A stretch of 64,000 nt of DNA, from contig CAZEBB010000001.1 in assembly GCA_964510345.1 (NCBI GenBank), forward strand, positions 62,001 through 126,000, given 5' to 3'. A program made the translations under genes and the position numbers. The notes beneath the pieces were generated by a model. The model made no database searches, was not told the origin of the DNA, and saw only the letters and a program-made list of their open reading frames with translations. This DNA comes from JAAYQA01 sp964510345 (GTDB lineage: Bacteria; Bacillota; Clostridia; Tissierellales; Peptoniphilaceae). Shown here one piece after another: positions 49,801-57,612 of the stretch. The number at the start of each line of letters is the position of its first letter. Position 1 is the first letter of the stretch.

Positions 49801-50985
49801 CAGTTTAACCGCCCCGATTTCGATAATTCTGTCATTTCGATGATCCAGACCCGTCGTCTCTAAGTCAAAGACGACCCAGGTTCGATATTTCGACCCCTCC
49901 GGCGCATTTTTCAATATTCTCGGTCGGTCCGGAACAATATACGCCTCCATTCCGAAGATCGGCTTAATATCATGTTTTTTAGCGAGCGCCGCAATTTCCG
50001 GATAGGACTGTACCACCCCATGATCCGTGATTGCGACCGCTTCATGTCCCCACTCTTTCAGCAAGGGAAACAGCTGATCCGGTTTGATCAGCCCGTCCAT
50101 CGCCGACATCGACGTATGCAGATGCAACTCGACGCGATCCAACAGTCCGCGATCTTTGCGGGTCGGAAGCTTCTCTACCGGGGCGTCTTCGGCACTGTAC
50201 ACACGAAATACATCGTAGTTCGAGAAGGAATCAAATTGATACTCGCCCAATAATTTCATCCGATTTCCGACGACGATGACTTCCTCTACTTTTTGTCGCT
50301 TTAATTCCGACTGTGAGGTAAAGAACTTGCAGTTTGTGCTTGTTACGCCGTCGTAAATATCGAAGTTTAGAATGACGCGTCCTCTCTTGGTGTAGAACAT
50401 TTCTTCTACATGTGTGATCGTTGCCACTACGCAATTACATGAATCATGGGTACTTAGCTCGCTGATGGAATTCAACGGCGGTTCGTTTTTTCTCTTTCCC
50501 GGACCCCAGCGATCAAAATCATCGGCTGTGATTCTTCGGATACGATTGGGATCATTGCGTACGACAACGGGTTCAAGAAAGTCAAACACTTCGATCGGGA
50601 GCGCTTGTTCCTCCGGCTCCGCCACTAATTCCTTTTCAATATCGTCCTGATCCGTCGATGGGTTTGTGAAAACCGGTTCAAACTCCTCATCCGGCAAGAG
50701 CGGATTCGCCTCTTCTTTCGATTCCATCTCTGCTGATACATCCACTACATTTACCGGGCTGATTGTTTCTTGTCCTTCATCCGGTGTAATTGACACCCCC
50801 CAGCCGACCAACTGTTTGCTGAATGCAGCGACAATCTCTTGTATTTGTTGCTCTGAAAGCGGCGTCGTAATCAATTGGATTGTAAATTGGGTCTTATCGA
50901 CGACGATTCTTTTGACTTGTATATCATTAGAAAATGAAAATTTTGCATTGGGAAGTAAATTGCGCAGATTGATCACGCTACGCAT
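46861..50985 (-). CDS. polC: DNA polymerase III PolC (Gram-positive replicative polymerase)
   Basis: PolC is the replicative polymerase alpha subunit of low-GC Gram-positive bacteria with built-in proofreading. The 1374-residue protein has an N-terminal domain and an OB-fold. A PHP domain (DRVELHLHTSMSAMDG) is split by a DnaQ-like exonuclease (VVFDLETTGLDH, AHNADFDIAFVR). The polymerase palm shows DIDLNFAGEYQ, and there is a CxxC-H-C zinc site (CTTCHHS, CPHCEKP). I chose ATG 50985 with GGAG upstream, overlapping the ispG stop by eight bases; a longer frame to 51114 lies wholly within ispG. Confidence 0.98.
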   Translation of the reverse strand: MRSVINLRNLLPNAKFSFSNDIQVKRIVVDKTQFTIQLITTPLSEQQIQEIVAAFSKQLVGWGVSITPDEGQETISPVNVVDVSAEMESKEEANPLLPDEEFEPVFTNPSTDQDDIEKELVAEPEEQALPIEVFDFLEPVVVRNDPNRIRRITADDFDRWGPGKRKNEPPLNSISELSTHDSCNCVVATITHVEEMFYTKRGRVILNFDIYDGVTSTNCKFFTSQSELKRQKVEEVIVVGNRMKLLGEYQFDSFSNYDVFRVYSAEDAPVEKLPTRKDRGLLDRVELHLHTSMSAMDGLIKPDQLFPLLKEWGHEAVAITDHGVVQSYPEIAALAKKHDIKPIFGMEAYIVPDRPRILKNAPEGSKYRTWVVFDLETTGLDHRNDRIIEIGAVKLVDGTIVDRYSAFIDPQRLLPPDIIALTGITDQMLQGQPTIEQVLPAFLEFAEGALLVAHNADFDIAFVRREARALSLPWEFASFDTLALSQVLFPDMRSHRLNRMTKLLGVPLYDHHRAVNDAEATALLLQRLLKSAGVSEEEIDASIDAIPTDRNPGKNRPYHLNLLVQNEVGIRNLYDMVSHSHIETFYMTPRIPESILNQHRDGLLIGSACSDGPVVSAIINAAEENEILQILASLDYVELQPLSNWAHLIQQGLCTDVEDLKQIQREIVRYAKLAGKPVVATSDAHMLKREDVILRDIIKRGKNMVDPKQKLPLYLRTSDEMLEEFEFLGEEYAHEIVIDNTRGIADSIEWIQPVMPGTHAPKIEGSDQTLREMVYDKTYAIYGKPLPRQVEERIERELTSIISNGYAVMYIIAQKLVKKSNDDGYVVGSRGSVGSSLVATMSGITEVNPLMPHYICTTCHHSEFIEDGSYDTGVDLPKKNCPHCEKPMHQDGHDIPFEVFLGFEGDKEPDIDLNFAGEYQTKAHKYVETLFGADKVIRAGTIGTIKDKTAYGYVKKYQEETSNFFHPAEERRLVNGIVEIKRTSSQHPGGIMIVPKERHIHDFTPIQHPADSKDSSVITTHFSYKTISESILKLDILGHDVPTTIRMLHDLTGIDPSTVPMRDRETMEVFSGHPGSDISTIGIPEFGTKFVQDMLSDTHPTTFGELVRISGLSHGTDVWIGNAKELIDQGTAELKDTICTRDDIMRSMILAGLEKKMSFQIMESVRKGRGLRPEMVEAMRAKGVPEWYIESCIKIKYMFPKAHAVAYVLMSYRIAWFKVHHPAAFYASYFTIKIQDVPKAILLGQKETMEALIELNGKKNSFQKLSAKEEAEVVLLEAASEMFRRGITVGSIDLYDSPAMQFGAHKDQILPPLRAVPGISDAMAADLDEERKKFSFTSQDDILYRTKLNKNAMEGLREMGVLDGLSETNQMSFF

Positions 50986-52048
50986 TGCATTCTCCGTCTT
51001 CGTAGTGGTCGATCTCTTCCAAGAGAGCTTGTAACAAATCTTCTTCGGGTACTTTCCTGAGAATCTGGCCTTTGGAGAAGAGCAAGCCCTCTCCATCGCC
51101 TCCTGCGATCCCAAAATCTGCTTCTTTGGCCTCCCCCGGACCGTTGACCGCGCAACCCATAATGGCGATCGTCAAGTTGGATCTCTTATCGTGAAGGATT
51201 TGTTGCGCTTCTTCCACGATTTTCAAAAGATCGATCTTCGTTCGCGCACAAGTGGGACAAGAGATCAGATCGATCCCTTCTTTTCTCAAACCAAGCGATT
51301 TGAGTATTTCGCGTCCGGCACGTACTTCATCCACCGGATCCGCCGTCAGAGAGACGCGCAAGGTGTCCCCGATCCCCTCCGCCAATAACGTACCGATCCC
51401 AACGGCAGATTTGACGAGTCCCGTATACGACGGGCCGGCCTCGGTAATTCCCAGATGAAGCGGGTAATCCGATTGTTTTGAAAAGAGTCGGCATGCTTCG
51501 ATCGTATCGGGCACACGGCTCGATTTCAGCGCCACTTTAATGTCAAAAAAACCCATATCTTCTAGTTCCTCGATCTGGGCTAGCGCACTGTACACAATGC
51601 TGTCCGTATTGACTCCACCGTATCGGTCAATCATATCCTGCCTGAGGGAACCCGAATTTACACCGATTCGAATGGGGATCCCGGCCGCTTTGGCTGCATC
51701 GATCACTTGTCGCACTTTATCTTTCCCCCCGATATTCCCGGGATTAATACGTAAGCAGTCACAGCCGAACTCGATCGCTAAAAGCGCCAGACGATAATCG
51801 AATTGAATATCTGCGATAAAAGGCATTTTAATTTCTTTTTTAATGACGGGAATCGCTTCTGCATCTTCACGATTGTTGATCGCTGAGCGAATCAAATCAC
51901 AACCGGCATCTTGAAGCGCTTGCATCTGTGCAATGGTTGAACTTGTGTCCGCGGTGATCGTATTGGTCATCGACTGAACGGTAATCGGAGCGTCCCCACC
52001 GACGGGAATCGCTCCGACAAAGATTTGTTTCGTACGTTTTCTGTTCAT
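50978..52048 (-). CDS. ispG: HMBPP synthase IspG
   Basis: IspG makes HMBPP from MEcPP with a 4Fe-4S cluster, the step before IspH. The 356-residue protein shows VGGDAPITVQSMTNT, INPGNIG, GITEAGPSYTG, and the cluster cysteines CPTC and GCAVNGPGEA. ATG 52048 follows GGAGG and begins one base after the rasP stop. It overlaps polC. The usual neighbour dxr (ispC) is missing from the cdsA-rasP-ispG run. Confidence 0.97.
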   Translation of the reverse strand: MNRKRTKQIFVGAIPVGGDAPITVQSMTNTITADTSSTIAQMQALQDAGCDLIRSAINNREDAEAIPVIKKEIKMPFIADIQFDYRLALLAIEFGCDCLRINPGNIGGKDKVRQVIDAAKAAGIPIRIGVNSGSLRQDMIDRYGGVNTDSIVYSALAQIEELEDMGFFDIKVALKSSRVPDTIEACRLFSKQSDYPLHLGITEAGPSYTGLVKSAVGIGTLLAEGIGDTLRVSLTADPVDEVRAGREILKSLGLRKEGIDLISCPTCARTKIDLLKIVEEAQQILHDKRSNLTIAIMGCAVNGPGEAKEADFGIAGGDGEGLLFSKGQILRKVPEEDLLQALLEEIDHYEDGECNA

Positions 52049-52049
52049 T

Positions 52050-53066
52050 TTAGCCTCCAAATATGCCTAGGTTGATCACATCTTTGAATGTGACAACAAG
52101 GATCAGCGCCATGAGCAACATGAATCCCACCAGGTGCACGATATTTTCCTTCTCAGGCGGGATGGGCTTCCCTCTCACTGCTTCGAGCAGTAAGAATACG
52201 ACTTTGCCGCCGTCCAGCGCCGGGATCGGCAACAAGTTGAAGAAGCCGACATTCACGCTGATCAAGGCTAATAGCATCATCACCGGGTAGATACCCTCTT
52301 GACTGGCCTGTCCGATCGTCGAGATAATTCCCACCGGTCCGGAGAGCTGATCCAGTCCTACCGCCCCGCGAAACAGCTGCCCGAAGAATTGGAACATCGC
52401 CGTCAGCATAATGCCGAAGGTCTGAAAGACACTTTGCATCGTCTTGCTGAGATCCCTTTGCATTTCCGGAACGATTCCAATTTGTACGCGTTGAGATTCT
52501 TCGTTGTAGACGGGCATGACCGGCTTGCTGATTTCCTCGTCCCCTCGGTTTGCCGTGACCGTCACCTCGGTACCCGCTTCTAATTTTCCGACACTTTCCA
52601 ACAAATCGTTCCACGATTCAATTGGCGTCGTTCCAATTCGCGTAATTCTATCGCCTTCTTCAAACCCGGCTATTAGCAGAGGGGAATTTGGGGTAAATTC
52701 GGAGATCACAGGGATTTGGAAACCGCGAGTACCGTAAATGACCGCGAGCACAAGGATCGCCAGCAAAAAGTTCATAAAGGCACCGGCGACGATGATCGCC
52801 AGTCGTTTACCGACGGACGCATTCGAATAACCTCTCGGATCCGCAGAGCTTTCCTCTTCCCCCTCCATGGCGACGTACCCGCCGACGGGGATCGCACGAA
52901 GAGCATACTTGGTCTCTCCGCTCTTTTTTTGCAGCAGTGCCGGGCCCATGCCGATTGAAAACTCGTTGACGCGCACTCCCGCCAACTTGGCAACAACAAA
53001 ATGGCCAAACTCATGAAAGAGAATGACCAGTAAAAATATAAATATCGCACTAATTGCGGTTAGCAT
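52050..53066 (-). CDS. rasP: Site-2 protease RasP/RseP
   Basis: An intramembrane zinc protease that cuts membrane-bound regulators such as anti-sigma factors and signal peptide remnants. The 338-residue protein has the zinc motif HEFGH at 18-22 in the first helix, a PDZ domain (about 125-200), and the second active-site motif NLLPIPALDGG near 280 in a late helix. Its length is slightly below the Bacillus form. It lies between cdsA (16-base gap) and ispG. Confidence 0.95.
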   Translation of the reverse strand: MLTAISAIFIFLLVILFHEFGHFVVAKLAGVRVNEFSIGMGPALLQKKSGETKYALRAIPVGGYVAMEGEEESSADPRGYSNASVGKRLAIIVAGAFMNFLLAILVLAVIYGTRGFQIPVISEFTPNSPLLIAGFEEGDRITRIGTTPIESWNDLLESVGKLEAGTEVTVTANRGDEEISKPVMPVYNEESQRVQIGIVPEMQRDLSKTMQSVFQTFGIMLTAMFQFFGQLFRGAVGLDQLSGPVGIISTIGQASQEGIYPVMMLLALISVNVGFFNLLPIPALDGGKVVFLLLEAVRGKPIPPEKENIVHLVGFMLLMALILVVTFKDVINLGIFGG

Positions 53067-53082
53067 TCTTCACCAGCCTTAT

Positions 53083-53859
53083 CTAGGGTAAAATTCGTGA
53101 AATCGTATAGAGATACGGGATGACAAACAACATGCTGTCAAATCGGTCCAACACCCCGCCGTGGCCTAGAAAGATCGTACCATAGTCCTTCAGTCCGCTC
53201 TCTCTTTTTATCTTTGATGCAAATAAATCGCCGAACTGTCCAAGGATGGAAGCAAAAAGCATGATGACCACCCATTGTAACATAGACCCCGGACTCAAGT
53301 ATCGCAATAACAGGACAGCTAATACGATACTGCTGATCGTACCTCCCACAGCGCCTTCAACCGATTTTTTCGGACTGACAGAAGGAATCAGCTTGTGTTT
53401 ACCGAAAAGCATCCCAAATACATAAGCAAAAGTATCGGTTCCCCATGCGGCAATCACAACGAGGTAAATATAGAGGACATCCGGCATGTCCATCAGCAGC
53501 CCGAACGGTAAGAAGATATACACCATAGTAAAGAGAGCTCCAATGGCATTCTTCGCATGCGTAGCCTGATGTGTAACGGTAAACACGCCGAGGGTGATCA
53601 ACAACATCCCGACGGATCCGATGGCCAGATCCGGCCGTCGAAAAGCGAAGGCTAGGAGCGTTAAGACGCCAAAGAGGACGGTGATCGTTTGCGGCGCTCT
53701 CATGTCCCAGAGTTTTAATACGCGGTTGATCTCAAGAAAACCGGTGATCGACAGAAAAAGAGTCATCACAAACAGCGTCTTTTGACCAAAAAAGATCGTG
53801 GCACCGACGAAAACGAGCATGACGAGGCCGACGACGGCGCGCTGAATCACATTTTTCAT
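53083..53859 (-). CDS. cdsA: Phosphatidate cytidylyltransferase
   Basis: CdsA makes CDP-diacylglycerol from phosphatidic acid and CTP in the membrane. The 258-residue protein has about seven membrane helices and the family signature at the C-terminal end (KRESGLKDYGTIFLGHGGVLDRFDS). An earlier WGTDTFAYVFGMLFGKHKL segment is also present. It starts by ATGA overlap with uppS. Confidence 0.96.
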   Translation of the reverse strand: MKNVIQRAVVGLVMLVFVGATIFFGQKTLFVMTLFLSITGFLEINRVLKLWDMRAPQTITVLFGVLTLLAFAFRRPDLAIGSVGMLLITLGVFTVTHQATHAKNAIGALFTMVYIFLPFGLLMDMPDVLYIYLVVIAAWGTDTFAYVFGMLFGKHKLIPSVSPKKSVEGAVGGTISSIVLAVLLLRYLSPGSMLQWVVIMLFASILGQFGDLFASKIKRESGLKDYGTIFLGHGGVLDRFDSMLFVIPYLYTISRILP

Positions 53860-54554
53860 TTTACATCTCCAAATCTGCGATTCCTTCGATTGTATTCGTC
53901 GATCGCGGCGTCAAGATCGGCAGGATAAAACATCGGCCATAAGGTGTCCACAAATAGAAGCTCAGCGTAGGCGCTCTGATAGAGCATGAAATTGCTGAGC
54001 CGTACTTCGCCCCCCGTACGGATTAACAGATCAGGGTCGGGCTGTCCGGCAGTATCAAGAGCGTCCGAAAGCATTTGCTCCGTAATTTGACTTTGTCCAC
54101 TTTCTTTCAGATGATGAAAAGCCCGTACGATTTCTGCCCGTCCACCATAATTCAGGGCGAGATTCAGTATCATGCCGTCCATCTGTTCCGTCTCTTCGAC
54201 AGCGCGGCGGATGGCATCTGCAACCGCCGGCGAAAAGGCCTTCATATCGCCGATGACGCGAACTTGCACTCGTTCTTCGACGAGAGTCTTTAGTTGTGTT
54301 TCTACATAATGGATGAGAAGCTTCATCAAGCCGGAGACTTCTTCCTCCGGTCGTTTCCAGTTCTCGGTCGAAAAGGCATAAAGAGTCAACACCTGAACTC
54401 CGGTATTGCTCGCATGGCGTACGATGTCGATGACGCGACTCATGCCTTCCTTGTGGCCGGCAACGCGAGGAAGAAAGCGATTTGTTGCCCACCTCCCGTT
54501 TCCATCCATTATGATCCCGATATGTTTCGGGATATTTCGCTTTGTCTCGCTCAT
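53856..54554 (-). CDS. uppS: Undecaprenyl diphosphate synthase
   Basis: UppS builds the C55 lipid carrier for peptidoglycan from IPP supplied by IspG/IspH. The 232-residue protein contains IIMDGNGRWA near residue 14 with the catalytic Asp, the STENWKRP segment, and the RTGGEVRLSNFMLYQSAYAEL signature. Length is slightly short but complete. A strong terminator lies just upstream, so transcription must read through it or start in the short gap. Confidence 0.97.
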   Translation of the reverse strand: MSETKRNIPKHIGIIMDGNGRWATNRFLPRVAGHKEGMSRVIDIVRHASNTGVQVLTLYAFSTENWKRPEEEVSGLMKLLIHYVETQLKTLVEERVQVRVIGDMKAFSPAVADAIRRAVEETEQMDGMILNLALNYGGRAEIVRAFHHLKESGQSQITEQMLSDALDTAGQPDPDLLIRTGGEVRLSNFMLYQSAYAELLFVDTLWPMFYPADLDAAIDEYNRRNRRFGDVK

Positions 54555-54575
54555 AGTATCATTCCCATGGGTATG

Positions 54576-54613
54576 AAAAACGACCGGCTTTACGAGAGTA
54601 CGAAAACCGGTCG
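54576..54613 (-). terminator. Terminator between frr and uppS
   Basis: Minus-strand CGACCGG and CCGGTCG pair around an inner CGTAC/GTA hairpin and run into TTTTTC. It separates the rpsB-tsf-pyrH-frr unit from uppS-cdsA-rasP-ispG-polC. Confidence 0.9.
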
Positions 54614-54622
54614 CATCGGGTG

Positions 54623-55180
54623 CTAAAGCTCCATCAATTCCTTTTCTTTATCGTCGGTAATCTTGTCGACTTCTTTGATGCATTTGTCAATTGCTTTTTG
54701 GATCTCTTCTTCCGCGATTTTTAGTTCATCTTCACGAATGTCGGAGTCTTTCTCCATTTTTTTCACGCGATCCATCGCATCACGACGGATATTTCGCACA
54801 GCGACTTTGGTTTGTTCTTGGTTTTTCTTTACAACCTTTACCAATTCTTTTCTTCGCTCTTCGGTAAGTATCGGCAATGGAAGGCGAATCACCTTTCCGT
54901 CATTAGAGGGTGTAATCCCCAAATCCGATTTTTGAATGGCCTTCTCGATATTCTTGATCATGGAAGCATCCCAAGGCTGAATGACAAGAAGTCGTGCTTC
55001 CGGTGCAGAGATGGATGAGATCTGCTTCAGCGGTGTGGGTACTCCGTACGAATCCACTTCGATTTTATCGAGCAATGCCGGATTCGCACGCCCTGCACGA
55101 ATGCTCTTAAGGTCATCCTCGTAGACATGAATCGATTTTTTAAGTTTGTCTTCCATTTCTTTGATTACTGGTTTATACAT
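54623..55180 (-). CDS. frr: Ribosome recycling factor
   Basis: RRF splits the terminated ribosome with EF-G. The 185-residue protein has the standard sequence (IRAGRANPALLDKIEVDSYGVPTPLKQ, RLPLPILTEERRKEL, RRDAMDRVKKMEKD). It overlaps the pyrH stop by eight bases and ends at a strong terminator. Confidence 0.98.
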   Translation of the reverse strand: MYKPVIKEMEDKLKKSIHVYEDDLKSIRAGRANPALLDKIEVDSYGVPTPLKQISSISAPEARLLVIQPWDASMIKNIEKAIQKSDLGITPSNDGKVIRLPLPILTEERRKELVKVVKKNQEQTKVAVRNIRRDAMDRVKKMEKDSDIREDELKIAEEEIQKAIDKCIKEVDKITDDKEKELMEL

Positions 55181-55889
55181 CCACTGTCCCCCCTACTAGA
55201 GTTCCAATATTTTCTCCTGCGGCAACGCGAACGAGATTCTCCGGTTCATCAATTCCGAAAACCCGAATCGGAATCCGATTCTCCATACAAAGCGAGGTTG
55301 CCGTTGCATCCATTATACCCAATCCACGTTGAAGAATATCGATATACGTCAAGTCAGTAAATGCTTTCGCATCCGAGTATCGATTGGGGTCTTTATCGTA
55401 CACTGCATCGACGCCTTTTTTGCCTAACAGAATGATGTCTGCCCCGATTTCCGCTGCTCTTAGGGCTGCGGTCGTATCCGTCGTAAAGTACGGATTTCCA
55501 GTCCCCGCAGCGAAGATCACGATGCGGCCCTTTTCCATATGTCGGATCGCTCGTCTTCGGATATAGGGTTCTGCGACTTTGTCCATATCGATCGCAGATT
55601 GTACTCTCGTATCCACTCCGAGCGATTCCAAACTCGCTTGGAGACGAAGAGCATTGATGACCGTACCGAGCATTCCCATATAATCAGATGACGCCGGATC
55701 GATATCGTGAGATGTTCTCCCTCTCCAGAAGTTTCCGCCACCGACGACGATTGCAATCTGGGTTCCCAAATCGTGAACTTTCTTCACGGCTTCGGCGATC
55801 GACAACACCGTGTTGTCATCCAGTCCGATTCCTTTGGGTCCGGCCATCGCCTCACCGCTTAACTTGATGATCACTCTCGAATAATGCAT
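55173..55889 (-). CDS. pyrH: UMP kinase
   Basis: PyrH phosphorylates UMP to UDP; the bacterial enzyme is a hexamer of the amino-acid-kinase fold. The 238-residue protein has IIKLSGEAMAG, AIVVGGGNFWRG, and the GTGNPYFTTDTTAALRA segment. ATG 55889 follows AAGGAG; a longer frame to 55922 has no ribosome binding site and would cross the hairpin after tsf. Confidence 0.98.
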   Translation of the reverse strand: MHYSRVIIKLSGEAMAGPKGIGLDDNTVLSIAEAVKKVHDLGTQIAIVVGGGNFWRGRTSHDIDPASSDYMGMLGTVINALRLQASLESLGVDTRVQSAIDMDKVAEPYIRRRAIRHMEKGRIVIFAAGTGNPYFTTDTTAALRAAEIGADIILLGKKGVDAVYDKDPNRYSDAKAFTDLTYIDILQRGLGIMDATATSLCMENRIPIRVFGIDEPENLVRVAAGENIGTLVGGTVDV

Positions 55890-55909
55890 GCGCGACTCCT
55901 TTGCAAATA

Positions 55910-55933
55910 GAGGAGAACACAAGTGTTCTCCTC
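55910..55933 (-). other. Inverted repeat between tsf and pyrH
   Basis: GAGGAGAACAC (55910-55920) and GTGTTCTCCTC (55923-55933) are perfect inverted copies around AA. It lies after the tsf stop without a good T run, so it may be an RNA hairpin that tunes pyrH expression or protects tsf mRNA, or a protein site. Confidence 0.65.
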
Positions 55934-55945
55934 AAATGATTCTAA

Positions 55946-56614
55946 TTATTGAATTTGCTTTGCGACTTCGTCAGCAAAGTTTTCTTCGCGTTTTTCAAGT
56001 CCTTCACCGACTTCGTAGCGTACGAAACGGCGAATCTTGATGTTCTCACCGATTTTCGCAATCAGGTTTGTCAGGAGCGTCTCAACTTTGATGCTCGGAT
56101 CCTTAATGAACGCTTGGTCTAAGAGGCAGATTTGCTCATAGTATTTTTCCATACGACCGACAACTTTCTTTTCAGCGATCATACGGGATTTTTCTTCGTC
56201 CATGTTTTTCCCTGCATTTTCATTCATCGCAAGGTGAATTTGGACTTCCTTCTCTTTTTCCAATTCTTCCGCCGGTACATCGTCTCTGGAAACATAGAGC
56301 GGGTTGGATGCAGCGACTTGCATTGCAATATCTTTTACAAACTTCTTAAACTCATCATTTTTCGCAACGAAGTCCGTCTCGGAGTTGACTTCAACCAATA
56401 CGCCGATACGTCCACCGTGAATATACGATTCGACCAAACCTTCGGATGCGATACGGCCCGCTTTTTTAGAAGCGCCGGCGATTCCTTTTTCGCGAAGCCA
56501 GTCAATTGCCTTCTCGACATCCCCTTGCGTTTCGATTAATGCTTTTTTGCAGTCCATCATGCCTGCGCCGGTTTTTTCACGTAGTGCCTTTACATCAGAT
56601 GCTTTAATGTCCAT
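55946..56614 (-). CDS. tsf: Elongation factor Ts (short form)
   Basis: EF-Ts exchanges GDP on EF-Tu. The 222-residue protein has the N-terminal UBA domain (VKALREKTGAGMMDCKKALIE) and the core (SETDFVAKNDEF). It has one core subdomain region instead of the full length of about 295 found in E. coli, so it is a short form like those of Thermus and several clostridia. It lies ten bases after rpsB. Confidence 0.97.
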   Translation of the reverse strand: MDIKASDVKALREKTGAGMMDCKKALIETQGDVEKAIDWLREKGIAGASKKAGRIASEGLVESYIHGGRIGVLVEVNSETDFVAKNDEFKKFVKDIAMQVAASNPLYVSRDDVPAEELEKEKEVQIHLAMNENAGKNMDEEKSRMIAEKKVVGRMEKYYEQICLLDQAFIKDPSIKVETLLTNLIAKIGENIKIRRFVRYEVGEGLEKREENFADEVAKQIQ

Positions 56615-56624
56615 GATACCCTCC

Positions 56625-57461
56625 TTATTCTGCCGTTTCTTCTTGGTTCATGCTCTCAATTGCAGCGCGTGCTTCTTCTTCCGTTACGCCGACCTCTTCC
56701 ACGACTTCTTCGACGACCACTTCTTCGACAACTGCGACTTCTTCCGCTTGCTCTTCGACCGCTTCAAAGTCTCCTTCGCGGCCTTGGTTGGCTTCGATCA
56801 CAGCATTCGCCATCGTCTCGGTCAACAGTTTAACCGAGCGGATTGCGTCGTCATTTCCGGGAATCGGGTAGTCGATTTCGTCCGGGTCACAGTTCGTGTC
56901 GATGATGCCGACGACCGGAATTCCCAAAATGTGCGCTTCATGAACCGCAATTTTTTCTTTTTTCGGATCGACAACGAAGATTGCATCCGGGATTTTCTTC
57001 ATATTTTTAATTCCGCCAAGGAACTTTTCTAAACGCTCTGCTTCGTGGCGAAGTTGAATGACTTCTTTCTTGGGAAGGACGTCGAATGTGCCGTCTTCTT
57101 CCATGGCTTCGAGCTCAAACAGACGCTCGACGCGTTTTTTGATCGTCTCATAGTTGGTGAGCATGCCGCCCAGCCATCTTTGGTTGACATAGTGCATACC
57201 GCAGCGTTTTGCTTGCGATTCGATCGCTTCTTGCGCTTGTTTCTTCGTACCGACGAAGAGAATCTCTCCACCGTTTTCAACGAGTTGGCGAACAAAGCTG
57301 TACGCATCTTCAACTTTGCGAACGGTCTTTTGTAAGTCGATGATATAGATTCCGTTGCGCTCCGTGAAGATATAACGTTGCATTTTGGGGTTCCATCTTC
57401 TCGTTTGGTGCCCGAAATGCACCCCTGCTTCTAACAGGCTTTTCATTGAAATAACTGACAT
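56625..57461 (-). CDS. rpsB: Ribosomal protein S2
   Basis: S2 is a late-assembling 30S protein. The 278-residue protein starts MSVISMKSLLEAGVHFGHQTRRWNPKM and shows GTKKQAQEAI, RWLGGMLTN and GNDDAIRS. It carries an acidic Glu/Val-rich C-terminal extension of about 45 residues beyond the usual 230. ATG 57461 follows GGAGG; a longer frame to 57524 lies in the leader. A leader of about 100 bases between promoter and start could hold autoregulatory structure. Confidence 0.97.
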   Translation of the reverse strand: MSVISMKSLLEAGVHFGHQTRRWNPKMQRYIFTERNGIYIIDLQKTVRKVEDAYSFVRQLVENGGEILFVGTKKQAQEAIESQAKRCGMHYVNQRWLGGMLTNYETIKKRVERLFELEAMEEDGTFDVLPKKEVIQLRHEAERLEKFLGGIKNMKKIPDAIFVVDPKKEKIAVHEAHILGIPVVGIIDTNCDPDEIDYPIPGNDDAIRSVKLLTETMANAVIEANQGREGDFEAVEEQAEEVAVVEEVVVEEVVEEVGVTEEEARAAIESMNQEETAE

Positions 57462-57565
57462 TGATATGTCCTCCTTTGTTTTTCCTCCACAGCGTTCGAC
57501 TCCTGCGGCTACGCATGAGCGCAACGACCACCGGATCCCGCTATGTGTGTTTTTTCAACTTATCT

Positions 57566-57594
57566 AGTATACCATAATTATTGGGTGCGATCAA
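57566..57594 (-). promoter_or_regulatory. rpsB operon promoter
   Basis: Minus-strand TTGATC (plus 57589-57594) and TATACT (plus 57566-57571) with a 17-base spacer, giving a 5' leader of about 100 bases. Confidence 0.78.
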
Positions 57595-57612
57595 TTGAAA
57601 TCCGGGGTTTCA

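Noticed and set aside
46861..50985. PHP or exonuclease part of PolC as an inserted foreign domain
   Set aside because: An exonuclease inside the PHP domain is the normal PolC arrangement.
50986..51114. Longer N-terminus for PolC
   Set aside because: It lies completely inside ispG, lacks a ribosome binding site and has no similarity to PolC.
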